64,000 nucleotides of DNA from Roseateles amylovorans. Its GTDB lineage: Bacteria > Pseudomonadota > Gammaproteobacteria > Burkholderiales > Burkholderiaceae_C. Both the position numbers and the translations under genes were made by a program. Position 1 is the stretch's first letter; each line of letters begins with the position of its first letter. The notes below the pieces were generated by a model. It worked only from the letters and a program-made list of their open reading frames with translations, was not told where the DNA came from and did not search any database. The stretch lies in NCBI RefSeq assembly GCF_025398155.2, contig NZ_CP104562.2:1922001-1986000 (forward strand). Reading direction: 5' to 3'. Shown here one piece after another: positions 23,871 to 32,182 of this stretch.

Positions 23871-25181
23871 TCATTGCGACTTCAATTGCAGGGCGGGCGT
23901 GATCTGGCAGGCGCGCCACGCGGGCAGCAGGCCGGCCAGCAGACTGGCCAGCAGCGACAGCAACAGCGTGGTGGCCAGCATCTGCCAATCCAGCTGCGCC
24001 AACTGGGCATACGGCGCCGGATTCATGCGCACCACCCACAGTCCGATGCAAGTCAGCACCAGCCCGAGCAGGCCGCCGGCCAGACCCAGGCTGCCGGCCT
24101 CCACCAGGAACTGCAGGAAGATCTCGCGGCGCGGTGCCCCCAGCGCCCGGCGCACCCCGATCTCGCCGCTGCGGCGCAGGCACTTGGCCAGCAACAGACC
24201 CACGGTGTTGGTCAAACACACCAGCAGGAAGCCGAAGGCCAGCCACACCTGCAGCCGGATGTCGCTGGGCACGACCTTGCGCACCGAGAGCCAGTCCATC
24301 ACCGACCACAGCTTCGGATTGGACGGCCGCTCGAACCGGCCCGCCTGGCGCTGCTGATCGGAATACTGCGTCAGGTAGGTCCGGTAGTCGCGCTGCTGTT
24401 GCGGCGTGTCCAGCTGCACCCAGTACTGCAGCCAGGCGCAGGGCGCATTCAGCGAGCGCTGGTCGGTGGAGGAGCTGCCCCAGCAGCTCATGCTGCCGGA
24501 GGCGCCGAGGCGCAGCGCATAGGAGGTCGCCAGCGGCAGGTAGACATCGGCCGCCTTGGCATAGGCGCCCAGCGTCAGATCGAAGTAATGCGGCGCCGGG
24601 CGCCAGGCCCGCAGCACGCCGACGATGGTGAGGTCCTTGTCGCGCAGGCGCAGGGTCTTGCCGCGGCTGTCGATGCCGCCGAAGAGCCGTTCATTCAGCT
24701 CCTCGGAAATCACCGCCACGCGCGCCTCGGCGGTGTCGTCGGCGGCACTCCAGCCGTTGCCGTAGCGGAACGGGGCTTCGAACATGGTGAAGAAATCGGC
24801 CGTGGCATACCGGGCCCGGCTGAAGAAGGGCGATTGCGACGCATCGCCCGAGCCCGCCGGATCGACCGCGATGTTGGCGCCGGTCATGATGACCTGCTTC
24901 ACCCCACGCTTCTCGCGCAGCAGCGCCTCCGCATCGAAGCGGGTCAGCTGCAGGGTGGGCTCGCCGCCGGGTTGATAGTCGCGCATCGGCTCGGCATCCA
25001 ACTGCACGTTGAACAGCCGATCGCTCTTGCCCGGAATCGGGTCGCCGGACAGCACATGGAACACCGTCAGCGTCGTCATGCAGGCGGCAACGCCCATGGC
25101 GATCGACAGCAGCATCAGCAGGGTCAGTCCGCGGTGTCGACGGAAGCTGCGCAAGCCGAGTTCGAAGTAGTAGGTCAGCAT
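23871..25181 (-). CDS. ABC transporter permease, MacB/FtsX type (first permease)
   Basis: A 436-residue inner-membrane protein starting MLTYYFELGLRSFRRHRG, with one N-terminal helix, a large periplasmic domain (DPIPGKSDRLFNVQLD... up to about residue 290) and three C-terminal helices. The coupling motif is IGVRRALGAPRREIFLQFL. The ATG at 25181 lies 1 nt beyond the TolC stop at 25183. The frame is open further upstream, but that region is the TolC gene in another frame. With the second permease and the ATPase it should form a mechanotransmission-type exporter acting on periplasmic substrates. Confidence 0.92.
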   Translation of the reverse strand: MLTYYFELGLRSFRRHRGLTLLMLLSIAMGVAACMTTLTVFHVLSGDPIPGKSDRLFNVQLDAEPMRDYQPGGEPTLQLTRFDAEALLREKRGVKQVIMTGANIAVDPAGSGDASQSPFFSRARYATADFFTMFEAPFRYGNGWSAADDTAEARVAVISEELNERLFGGIDSRGKTLRLRDKDLTIVGVLRAWRPAPHYFDLTLGAYAKAADVYLPLATSYALRLGASGSMSCWGSSSTDQRSLNAPCAWLQYWVQLDTPQQQRDYRTYLTQYSDQQRQAGRFERPSNPKLWSVMDWLSVRKVVPSDIRLQVWLAFGFLLVCLTNTVGLLLAKCLRRSGEIGVRRALGAPRREIFLQFLVEAGSLGLAGGLLGLVLTCIGLWVVRMNPAPYAQLAQLDWQMLATTLLLSLLASLLAGLLPAWRACQITPALQLKSQ

Positions 25182-25182
25182 G

Positions 25183-26547
25183 TCAGGGCCTCGCGGTGAG
25201 TAGCTGATTGACGGCGGCGAGCTGCGGCTCGCCCAGGGCGCCAGCGGCCTGCTGCAGCAGCAGTTTCGCCAGCACATAGCGGTGGCGCGCCTGCTCCCAG
25301 GCATTGCGCGCATTGCTTTGGGTTTGAATCGACAGCAGCAGGTCGGTCATGGTGCGGGCGCCCAGGTCCAACCCGCTGCGGGTAGACGCCAGCGCCTTGT
25401 CGGCGGCCTGCACCGCCGCACCGGCCGTGCGCATCTGGCTCAGGGCCGACAGCACCGCCTGGTACTGCGCCTGCGTCTCGCGGGTCAGCGTCCGTCGGGC
25501 GGCTTCCAGGTCCTCCCGCTGCTGCTCGCGCTGGTAGATGGCCTGGCGCTTCTGCGACTCGACCGCACCGCCGGCGAACAGCGGAATGGTCAGCCGCAGT
25601 CCGACGGTGCTGGTGTAGCGACCCGCATCCTGCGGCGCCACGGCCGATCCGGCCAGCCGCTCGCCGTCGAGTCCGACGCTGAGCGTGGGCAGGTGCGCGG
25701 CCCGCGCGGCAGCAATCCGTTGCTCGCTCGCTTCCAGTCCCAGGGCGCCGGCGCGCAGGCTGGGGTTGTCGCGCAGGGATTGCGCCACCCAGGCCTCGGG
25801 ATCGGCCGGGTCCGGCATCAGCATCGCCAGCTCCGGAGCCAGCGGCGACAGCGCACCCGGCATGCGGCCGGTGATCTGGGCCAGCGCCTGGCGGGCGTCG
25901 GCCAGGGCCTCGCGGGCGGAGGCGGTCGAACCGCGCGAGAGCTCGTAATAGGCGCGCGCCTGCTCGACATCGAGCGAGGCAGAGAGCCTCGCATCGAAGC
26001 GGGCCTGTGCCTGGTCCACCTGCTGTCCGTAGGCGTTTTCGATGGCCAGGGCGGTGTCGAGGCTGGCCTGCGCCGTGAGCACGGTGAAGTACGCCGTCGC
26101 CACACGGGCGCACAGCGCGGCCTCGGCCGCACGCACCCGCGCATCTTCGGCGCTGACCAAGGTGTTGGCCGCGTCCAGACTGCGCAGGCGACTGAGGTCG
26201 ACCAGCACCTGGCTCAGGCTGTGGGTGAGCTGATGCTCGCGCTGGCCGTCGGCTTGATAGCGGCGCTCCGACAGCTGCGCCGACCATTGCGGCAGCAGCG
26301 CCGCACGGGCCTGAGCGGCCAGCTCGGCCTGCTCGCCGCGCACCGCGCGGGCGCTGGCCAGCACCGGATCGGCGGCACGGGCCTGGTCATAGACCGCCAG
26401 CAGATCCTCGGCCTGCGCCGCCGCCGGCAGGCAGCAGCCCGCGCAGACGAGCACCAACGCCAGCGCGCTGACCCGGCTCACGAGGCGCCTGGCGTCGGAC
26501 CGGCCAGCGGCCACGGCGCCTTCCGCTGGGGCGTGACGAGGCTTCAT
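25183..26547 (-). CDS. TolC-family outer-membrane efflux protein
   Basis: A 454-residue protein with a signal peptide ending near PAAAQAEDL and two related helical-repeat halves (ATAYFTVLTAQASLDTALAI and YQAVLSALSQMRTAGAAVQA), as in outer-membrane factors of the TolC/NodT class. Long amphipathic helices and the motif GLRLTIPLFAGGAVES are characteristic. It supplies the trans-periplasmic duct for the adaptor and permeases of this operon. Its ATG overlaps the stop of the ATPase gene by 4 nt (ATGA), so synthesis is coupled. Confidence 0.93.
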   Translation of the reverse strand: MKPRHAPAEGAVAAGRSDARRLVSRVSALALVLVCAGCCLPAAAQAEDLLAVYDQARAADPVLASARAVRGEQAELAAQARAALLPQWSAQLSERRYQADGQREHQLTHSLSQVLVDLSRLRSLDAANTLVSAEDARVRAAEAALCARVATAYFTVLTAQASLDTALAIENAYGQQVDQAQARFDARLSASLDVEQARAYYELSRGSTASAREALADARQALAQITGRMPGALSPLAPELAMLMPDPADPEAWVAQSLRDNPSLRAGALGLEASEQRIAAARAAHLPTLSVGLDGERLAGSAVAPQDAGRYTSTVGLRLTIPLFAGGAVESQKRQAIYQREQQREDLEAARRTLTRETQAQYQAVLSALSQMRTAGAAVQAADKALASTRSGLDLGARTMTDLLLSIQTQSNARNAWEQARHRYVLAKLLLQQAAGALGEPQLAAVNQLLTARP

Positions 26548-27260
26548 TCCACTGCCGCCGCGCGCAGTTGCGCGGGGTCCATGTGCAACTCGGCGGCGAT
26601 GTCCACCACCTGGCCATCGATGACATGCACATTGCGCTGCGCCCGTGCCGCCAGTTGCGGATCGTGGGTGACCATCACGATGGTCGCGCCCTCGCGGTGC
26701 AGCTCTTCCAGCAGGTCCATCACGCTGCGGGCCATCGCGCTGTCCAGGTTGCCGGTCGGCTCATCGGCCAGCAGCAGGCGCGGCTGGCCGGCCAGTGCGC
26801 GCGCAATCGCCACCCGCTGCTGCTGGCCGCCGGACAGCTCCGCCGGATAGTGCCGCTCGCGCGCCGACAGGCCGACCCGGGCCAGCGCCTCGCGGGCGCG
26901 GCGGTGGCGCTCATCCGCCTTCATGCCGCGATAGCGCAGCGGCACCTCGATGTTGTCCAGCACATTCAGATCGGGAATCAGGTTGAAGGCCTGGAAGATG
27001 AAGCCGATCTTCTCGTTGCGCATCTTCGATCGCTGGGTGTCGTTCATGCCGCTGACATCGACACCGTCCAGTTCATAGCGGCCGCCGGTGAAGGCTTCCA
27101 GCAGACCGGCGATCGTCAGGAAGGTGGTCTTGCCCGAGCCGGACGGCCCGGTCACCGCGACGAATTCGCCTTCGCGCACCAGCAAGTTGAAGTCGCGCAG
27201 GGCGTAGGTCTCGATCATCTCGGTGCGATAGACCTTGGAGAGCGATTGCATCTTCAGCAT
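26544..27260 (-). CDS. ABC transporter ATP-binding protein, MacB/LolD type
   Basis: A 238-residue ATPase with Walker A GPSGSGKTT, Q-loop FIFQAFNLIPDL, signature LSGGQQQRVAIARAL, Walker B RLLLADEPTGNLD and switch His in VMVTHD. The LNVLDNIEVPL region and short length are typical of MacB/LolD-type ATPases that work with separate permeases. The start MLKMQSLSKVY at 27260 is preceded by GAGAG. The 109-bp gap to the adaptor gene is filled by G-rich GTCTGC/GTCGGG short repeats rather than a terminator. Confidence 0.95.
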   Translation of the reverse strand: MLKMQSLSKVYRTEMIETYALRDFNLLVREGEFVAVTGPSGSGKTTFLTIAGLLEAFTGGRYELDGVDVSGMNDTQRSKMRNEKIGFIFQAFNLIPDLNVLDNIEVPLRYRGMKADERHRRAREALARVGLSARERHYPAELSGGQQQRVAIARALAGQPRLLLADEPTGNLDSAMARSVMDLLEELHREGATIVMVTHDPQLAARAQRNVHVIDGQVVDIAAELHMDPAQLRAAAVE

Positions 27261-27369
27261 GGGAGTTCTCTCGCGTTCGTTGGGAAGGGGATGGAGGGGG
27301 AGGGCGATGACGTCTGCGTCTGCGTCGGCATGGGGGTCGGGGTCGGCGATGCGGGACGGCCGAGGCCGC

Positions 27370-28653
27370 TCACTGGCTGACCGTCACCTGCGCCGCGCCA
27401 TCGAAGGCCTGGGCACCGGAGACGACCACCTGTTCGCCGGCCTTCAGGCCTTCGAGCACCTCGACCTTGGACAGGCTTTGCGCGCCGATGCGGATCGGAC
27501 GCTTGATCGCCTGTCCGTCCTGCAGCACATAGGCGAAGCGACCGCCGCCTTCCTCGACAAAGCTGCCGCGGCTGACGGTGAGCACCTTGTCGCGCTGATC
27601 CAGCAGCACCCGCACCGACAGGCGCTGGTTCTGACGCAGCTGGTCCGGCACCGTGCCTTCGAAGCGCAGCCGCGCCGCGACCTCGCCGTTGACGACCTCG
27701 GGCGACACCGAGCTCACCAGCCCGCGCCAGTGCTGGCCGTTGCCGCCGATCTCGCCGGGCATGCCGATCGCGAGGTCGCGGGCAAAGCTTTCAGCGACCT
27801 GCATCTGGACTTCCAGCGCCGTGAGATCGACCACCGTCAGCAAGCCGGTGCCGGCTGCCACATTGGCCCGCTCGGCCACCAGCAACTGGCCGACCTGGCC
27901 GTTCACCGGTGAGCGCAGCTGCAGTTCATCGAGCTGGCGTCGCAGGTCCTGCACCAGCAGCTGCTGGCGTTGCAGCGCCTGCTGCTTGGCTTGAAGCTCG
28001 AACTTCAGGCTGTCGTCCTTGAGGCCGACACCGGCCTGGGCATGGGCGAGCGTGATGCGGGCCTTCTCCAACGCATCACGGGCCTTCTCGACCTGCATGC
28101 CGGCCACGGCACCGGCCTCGAAGGCCTTGGTCTGACGCTCCAGGTCGTTGCGGGCCGTCTGCAGATCGATGGCGGCGCTTTCCCAATTGCTCTTGAGTGC
28201 GGAGCGTTGCTCGCGGCCATCGACCTCGGCCCGCAGCAGCTCGGTCCGCAGCGCGTCGGCGTTGCTTTGCTCCTGGGCGAGCTTGGCGCGCAGGTCCGGG
28301 CTGTCGATCTCGCCGAGCAACTGGTTCTTGGCGACCTTGTCGCCCGCCTTGACCTTCAGCACCAGGTTGCCGCCATGCAGGGCATAGACCGTCGGGCTCA
28401 TGGCGGCCACCACCTTGCCTTCGCCGGCCACATCGCGCACCAGCGGGCCGAGCTCGACGGTGGCAATGCCCAGCCGCTGCAGGCTGACCGAAGTGCCGCT
28501 GCGCATCATGCGTTGCACCGACGGCAGCGCCACCGCGCCGACCGCCAGCAATGCCAGGCCGATCAACACGGGCACAAGCCGGCGCCGACGGCCGGAGAAG
28601 AAGCCGGGCGCGTCGCTGAGCGGTCGATCCTGGGCAGAAGTATCGCGAATCAT
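27370..28653 (-). CDS. Periplasmic adaptor (membrane-fusion) protein of the efflux system
   Basis: A 427-residue MacA/HlyD-family adaptor. One N-terminal transmembrane helix (LVPVLIGLALLAVGAVAL) anchors it. Then come a biotinyl-lipoyl half (NLVLKVKAGDKVAKNQLLGEI), a long coiled-coil hairpin (about residues 100-215), the second lipoyl half (LRSPVNGQVGQLLVAERANV) and beta-barrel/membrane-proximal domains. It is the first gene of the operon. The frame is open to a GTG at 28680, but the sigma-54 promoter at 28686-28701 predicts a transcript start near 28675, so the ATG at 28653 is the better start. No strong Shine-Dalgarno sequence is seen before it. Confidence 0.92.
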   Translation of the reverse strand: MIRDTSAQDRPLSDAPGFFSGRRRRLVPVLIGLALLAVGAVALPSVQRMMRSGTSVSLQRLGIATVELGPLVRDVAGEGKVVAAMSPTVYALHGGNLVLKVKAGDKVAKNQLLGEIDSPDLRAKLAQEQSNADALRTELLRAEVDGREQRSALKSNWESAAIDLQTARNDLERQTKAFEAGAVAGMQVEKARDALEKARITLAHAQAGVGLKDDSLKFELQAKQQALQRQQLLVQDLRRQLDELQLRSPVNGQVGQLLVAERANVAAGTGLLTVVDLTALEVQMQVAESFARDLAIGMPGEIGGNGQHWRGLVSSVSPEVVNGEVAARLRFEGTVPDQLRQNQRLSVRVLLDQRDKVLTVSRGSFVEEGGGRFAYVLQDGQAIKRPIRIGAQSLSKVEVLEGLKAGEQVVVSGAQAFDGAAQVTVSQ

Positions 28654-28685
28654 GGTGGTGTCCGAGGGTTGCTGCGACACAGGAG

Positions 28686-28701
28686 TGCAAGGCCTGTGCC
28701 A
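28686..28701 (-). promoter_or_regulatory. Sigma-54 (-24/-12) promoter of the efflux operon
   Basis: On the minus strand the sequence reads TGGCAC-AGGCC-TTGCA, an exact match to the consensus TGGCAC-N5-TTGCW with the required 10 nt between the GG and GC pairs. It faces the adaptor gene and places the transcript start roughly 20 nt before the ATG at 28653. The operon itself encodes a GAFTGA-containing activator, which makes the call functionally coherent. Confidence 0.88.
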
Positions 28702-28723
28702 TCCCAGGAGGATTTGGAAAACT

Positions 28724-28737
28724 CATTGAAATCAATG
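28724..28737. promoter_or_regulatory. Inverted repeat CATTGA-AA-TCAATG upstream of the sigma-54 promoter
   Basis: Perfect 6-bp arms separated by 2 nt, about 50 bp upstream of the predicted start. A second near-palindrome GGGAGCGCTTCC lies at 28742-28753. Either could be a binding site for the operon's NtrC-type activator, whose dimers usually read such symmetric sites 70-150 bp upstream. Role inferred from position only. Confidence 0.45.
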
Positions 28738-28785
28738 GCTTGGGAGCGCTTCCGAGACCCTTCCCTGTGTCCGCGGACACCCTCG

Positions 28786-28862
28786 CGGACACCGGACACC
28801 GGACACCGGACACCGGACACCGGACACGCGGACTACGGACCACCGACCACCGACCACCGACC
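28786..28862. repeat. Heptanucleotide tandem repeats between divergent genes
   Basis: Six perfect head-to-tail copies of CGGACAC (28786-28827) are followed by a degenerate junction and about three to four copies of CCGACCA (to 28862). The tract lies about 110-185 bp upstream of the sigma-54 start and about 200-275 bp before the divergent Ig-like gene. It is a simple-sequence tract and not a CRISPR array: units are 7 bp with no spacers. Confidence 0.9.
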
Positions 28863-29061
28863 GCGGCACGCAGGCCGCCGTTGACCTGCAGCCGGCCACG
28901 TCCATGTCGGCCTGTTTCACTTGACCAAGTCACCGAATCGACTGGTTGTCGTGGGGAAGCGCCGTGGTCTCACTGAACTAAGCAGATGCGTGGCGGCCAG
29001 CACCTCCGAATACTGGTGGCTCCTTCACTTCCTACCGCTTCCACAGAGAAGCGATCTATCC

Positions 29062-31443
29062 ATGACCCCCATTTCATCGACCACCGCAGCGTCCTTCGCG
29101 CCCGGCATTGCGTCATCCGGCATGCAACTGCTTGCTTCCGTCGGCGTCAACGGTCCGAGCAACCGCCCGAGCAACCGCCCGACCGACAGCAAGGGCCTCG
29201 GCAACGGCACCGTCACTGGCAGCGGCAACGGCACCGGCACCGGCATCGTGAGCGATCTGCCAGCGCCTCGACGCGCAGGGCCATCGCCGCATGCGCCTCA
29301 CCATCGCGCGTCCGACGCGCCACCCCAGGCGCTGGACGAGGATCGGCCATACGCCCGACGGCCGATGTCCTTCCGGCGTGCTCGCGATGCCGCGAACGAC
29401 GATGCCGGCGCTGGCGCCGATGCCCAATCGGACGCTGCCGAGCCACCTGCTGCCCTCTCCAATTCCCTCGAGAGCGCTGCATGGCCGACCGACAACTCAT
29501 CCGCTGCTGATGACGCGGCCGATGACGATCGCGACGGCGGTGCAGCGCTCTTTCAGGCGCCCGGCAAGGGCTCGGCCTCGCTCGCCAGTGGTGGCACGGG
29601 CGGAGGCAGCGGGGGCTGGGGGCTGGCCCTGGCCTTGGGGGGCGGGCTGCTGGCCGCTGCCGGCGGCGGCTCGGGCACTGCGGGTGCGGCGGTCAAGCGT
29701 CCTGGCCTTGGCGTGGCGCCGATTGACGAGGCCACTGACGACCGTGCACCTCAGCATCCGCCCCCGTCGGCGGGCGCCCCCAAGGACGGACCGCCCGAGG
29801 ACGTTGACCAGCCGCGCCCGAACCCCGGCACGGGGACGGGCGGAGGTGAGCCGTCAGGCGACCCGGGCGGGTCGCCCCCACCGATCGCGGGCGAGGGGCC
29901 TCCACCGGGGTCTGATGGGGGAGGCTCGTCAGGTCCGATCGTGGGCGCGGATCCCCAGCCTCCGTGGGATCCGGTGAGTCCGGGCTTGCCTCCTCTGCAA
30001 CCGTCGGAGCTGCCCTCGGGGCCATCCGACACCGGCCAACCGCCGCTGGTTCCCGATCGTGGCACCCCGACGCTGATGCTGCGCTCCTACGTACTCACCG
30101 CCCCCGATGCCACACCGGCCACCCGGGATGCCACCATCACCGTCGGCAACCTCGAGGAAGGGGCGTGGTGGTGGTACCGCCTGGATGGCAACACCGAGTG
30201 GACCCGTGGCGAGGGCTCGGAGATTCCCAAGGACCTGTTCGTCGCCCAGGGGCAGCACACGGTCAAGGTCTATCAGATGGACGTGGCCGGCAACGAAAGT
30301 TCGATTGCGACACTGACGTTTGAGCTGGACACGGTCCCGCCGGACCAGGCGACGGTGAGCCTGAAGGACGATACCGGCGCGGCGGGAGATCGGATCACCC
30401 GGGATGCGACGCTGGTGATCGCGGGCGTCGGTGCCGATGACCGTTGGTACTACAGCGTGGACGGGGCGGACTTCGTGCAAGGTCAGGGCGATGAATTGCC
30501 GGATTCGGTCCTGGGCACCGATGGCACCTACAACGTCCGGATCGTGGTGCGGGATGCGGTGGGCAACGAGAGCGCGGCCTCCTCGATCCGGGTCACCCGC
30601 GACACCACGCCGCCTACGACCGCACCGACGGTGGCCCTCTGGTTCGACAGCGGCGAGGACGGTGACCTGTTGACCAACCTCCCGACGCTCAGCTTCTCCG
30701 GCCTGGAGGCCGGCGCGCGCTGGTCGATCAGCCTGGACAACGGCAGCAGCTGGATCGACAGCCCGACGCCTGGCACCACCCTGTTCTCAGACGGCAGCGT
30801 CTTTGACCGTGACGGCGAGTGGGAGGTGATGGCCCGGCAGATCGATGTGGCGGGCAATGCCGGGCAGCCGGGGTCGGTGTTCCGGTTCACACTGGATCGC
30901 ACGCCACCGCCTGCATTCACCCTTCGATTGAAGGAGGACACCGGTGTGGATGCCACCGACCGCATCACCCGCGTGGGCACGGTGGTGATCGACGGGCTGG
31001 AGGAGGGCGAGTCCTGGGTCTGCCGCATCGACAACGAGCTCACCTGGCGCAGCTACGCCGACAGCAATGTCATCCCATACAGCGCCTTCGTCGGCGACGG
31101 TGAGCACAAGGTGACGGTGGCGCGGGTGGATGCAGCGGGCAACCGCACCGAAGTCACCTTGGCTTTCACCTTGGACACGAAGTCTCCTGAAGTGCCGAGT
31201 CTGGAAGTGGGCAAAGCGGTGGTGGCGATGGCCGACCCTGCTGCGCAGCCTGCGCTGAGGGCATGGTCTGAGCCGACCGCGCAGGCTGTTCCGGCTGCGC
31301 TGACTGATGCGGCTGCGCTGACTGATGCGGCCGCGTTGGCCGGTGTCGACGCCCTCGTTCGGATGCTGCTGGCGGACAGCGGGGGGTTGCCGGACGCGTC
31401 GACGTTGCGCTGGGTGCCGGATCAGGCCCCGCTGCTGGTCTGA
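29062..31443 (+). CDS. Large repeat protein with four Ig-like domains
   Basis: A 793-residue protein. The N-terminal third is low complexity (Gly/Asn/Ser/Pro/Asp-rich). It contains a hydrophobic Gly-rich segment, GGWGLALALGGGLLAAAGGG, at about residues 183-203, as often seen near the N-terminus of large secreted repeat adhesins. A Pro/Gly-rich spacer leads to about four Ig-like repeats from residue about 335 to 710, each with a DT-x-PP type boundary and patterns such as ITRDATLVIAGVG, WYYSVDG, and VAGNES or AAGN. The C-terminus is Ala/Leu-rich. No classical Sec signal peptide is seen at the ATG 29062, which is in-frame with open sequence further upstream. It is divergent from the efflux operon. 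A surface or secreted adhesin role is inference. Confidence 0.8.
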   Translation: MTPISSTTAASFAPGIASSGMQLLASVGVNGPSNRPSNRPTDSKGLGNGTVTGSGNGTGTGIVSDLPAPRRAGPSPHAPHHRASDAPPQALDEDRPYARRPMSFRRARDAANDDAGAGADAQSDAAEPPAALSNSLESAAWPTDNSSAADDAADDDRDGGAALFQAPGKGSASLASGGTGGGSGGWGLALALGGGLLAAAGGGSGTAGAAVKRPGLGVAPIDEATDDRAPQHPPPSAGAPKDGPPEDVDQPRPNPGTGTGGGEPSGDPGGSPPPIAGEGPPPGSDGGGSSGPIVGADPQPPWDPVSPGLPPLQPSELPSGPSDTGQPPLVPDRGTPTLMLRSYVLTAPDATPATRDATITVGNLEEGAWWWYRLDGNTEWTRGEGSEIPKDLFVAQGQHTVKVYQMDVAGNESSIATLTFELDTVPPDQATVSLKDDTGAAGDRITRDATLVIAGVGADDRWYYSVDGADFVQGQGDELPDSVLGTDGTYNVRIVVRDAVGNESAASSIRVTRDTTPPTTAPTVALWFDSGEDGDLLTNLPTLSFSGLEAGARWSISLDNGSSWIDSPTPGTTLFSDGSVFDRDGEWEVMARQIDVAGNAGQPGSVFRFTLDRTPPPAFTLRLKEDTGVDATDRITRVGTVVIDGLEEGESWVCRIDNELTWRSYADSNVIPYSAFVGDGEHKVTVARVDAAGNRTEVTLAFTLDTKSPEVPSLEVGKAVVAMADPAAQPALRAWSEPTAQAVPAALTDAAALTDAAALAGVDALVRMLLADSGGLPDASTLRWVPDQAPLLV

Positions 31444-31484
31444 GCGTGTCGCGGTGGGATCCCCCGGAGCACCGGTGTGGATCT

Positions 31485-31507
31485 CGCCGCGCCCGGGCCG
31501 CGCGGCG
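31485..31507 (+). terminator. GC hairpin downstream of the Ig-like gene
   Basis: CGCCGCGC (31485-31492) and GCGCGGCG (31500-31507) form a perfect 8-bp stem with a 7-nt loop, 42 nt after the stop. There is no T run, so this is only a possible terminator. The rest of 31444-31690 shows no gene. Confidence 0.35.
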
Positions 31508-31692
31508 CGGATGCCTGCGGCCCGGGCTTATCACAGGCGCTTCAAACGCTGCTGCTTGTTCCGCAAGGGAGGTCGGTCGCTGCCCGGGGCTGCGGGCCAC
31601 GGGCCGGTGAGGGGCCTGGACCTCGGTCAAGTTGCGCAGGTGTGATGGAGCGTTGGCAAAGTCATGTGAGATTCGTCTGATCCAGGCAGGTC

Positions 31693-31772
31693 AATGAGCA
31701 TAAATTGATTGTAAAACTCGTTTAAAGTCAATAGGTTATATGCTTTTTAGTGGATTGGTAAATGAGCATAAA
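31693..31772 (+). promoter_or_regulatory. AT-rich control region of the AbiE operon with repeated AATGAGCATAAA
   Basis: The 12-mer AATGAGCATAAA occurs at 31693-31704 and again at 31761-31772. Its core AGCATA also appears inverted as TATGCT at 31739-31744. Base composition drops sharply here compared with all surrounding DNA. AbiEi antitoxins are known to repress their own operon through repeats in the promoter, so this is a candidate operator. The Shine-Dalgarno sequence GGAGG is at 31775-31779. Confidence 0.55.
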
Positions 31773-31786
31773 ATGGAGGCGTGAAC

Positions 31787-32182
31787 ATGGTTGACCGTAT
31801 CAAACGCTCGGTAGCGAATCGGAACGCTGATGTGTTCGTGCGCGCCGATTTCAAGCCCTTTGGCAGTCCAGCCCAAGTGAGTCGAGCCCTTGCTGACCTG
31901 CAAAGAGAGGGCGCGTTGGTGAAGCTGGGGTTGGGCGTGTACGCCAAGGCCAAACGAAGCGTGTTGTCGGGCAAACCCATTCCCGTCAAGCCGCTTGAAG
32001 TCCTGGCACCCGAAGTGCTCAAGAAGCTGGGTGTGGAGGTGGGGGCGTCTCGTCAGACTCGCGAGTACAACGCGGGAGGCAGCACCCAGGTCCCGGCGGG
32101 GATCGTTGTCAGCGTGGGCAAACAACGCATCCAGCGCAAATTGGGGTTCAACGGCAAGCTGGTCGACTATGAGCGCACATGA
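31787..32182 (+). CDS. AbiEi-like antitoxin/repressor (DUF6088-type)
   Basis: A 131-residue basic protein. The N-terminal half is a winged-helix-like segment (VFVRADFKPFGSPAQVSRAL, then REGALVKLGLGVYAKAKRS), as in AbiEi-type antitoxins that regulate transcription. The C-terminal half (EVLKKLGVEVGASRQTREYN... VVSVGKQRIQRKLGFNGKL) fits DUF6088-like proteins of the same systems. The ATG at 31787 sits 7 nt after GGAGG; the in-frame GTG at 31781 is too close to it. The stop overlaps the toxin start (ATGA). As a type IV antitoxin it would counter the partner enzyme without binding it; that is known for AbiE and inferred here. Confidence 0.82.
   Translation: MVDRIKRSVANRNADVFVRADFKPFGSPAQVSRALADLQREGALVKLGLGVYAKAKRSVLSGKPIPVKPLEVLAPEVLKKLGVEVGASRQTREYNAGGSTQVPAGIVVSVGKQRIQRKLGFNGKLVDYERT

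Noticed and set aside
28654..28680. GTG at 28680 as the start of the adaptor gene
   Set aside because: It would lie upstream of the transcript start predicted from the sigma-54 promoter.
28786..28862. CRISPR-like repeats
   Set aside because: Units are 7 bp, contiguous, with no spacers and no cas genes.
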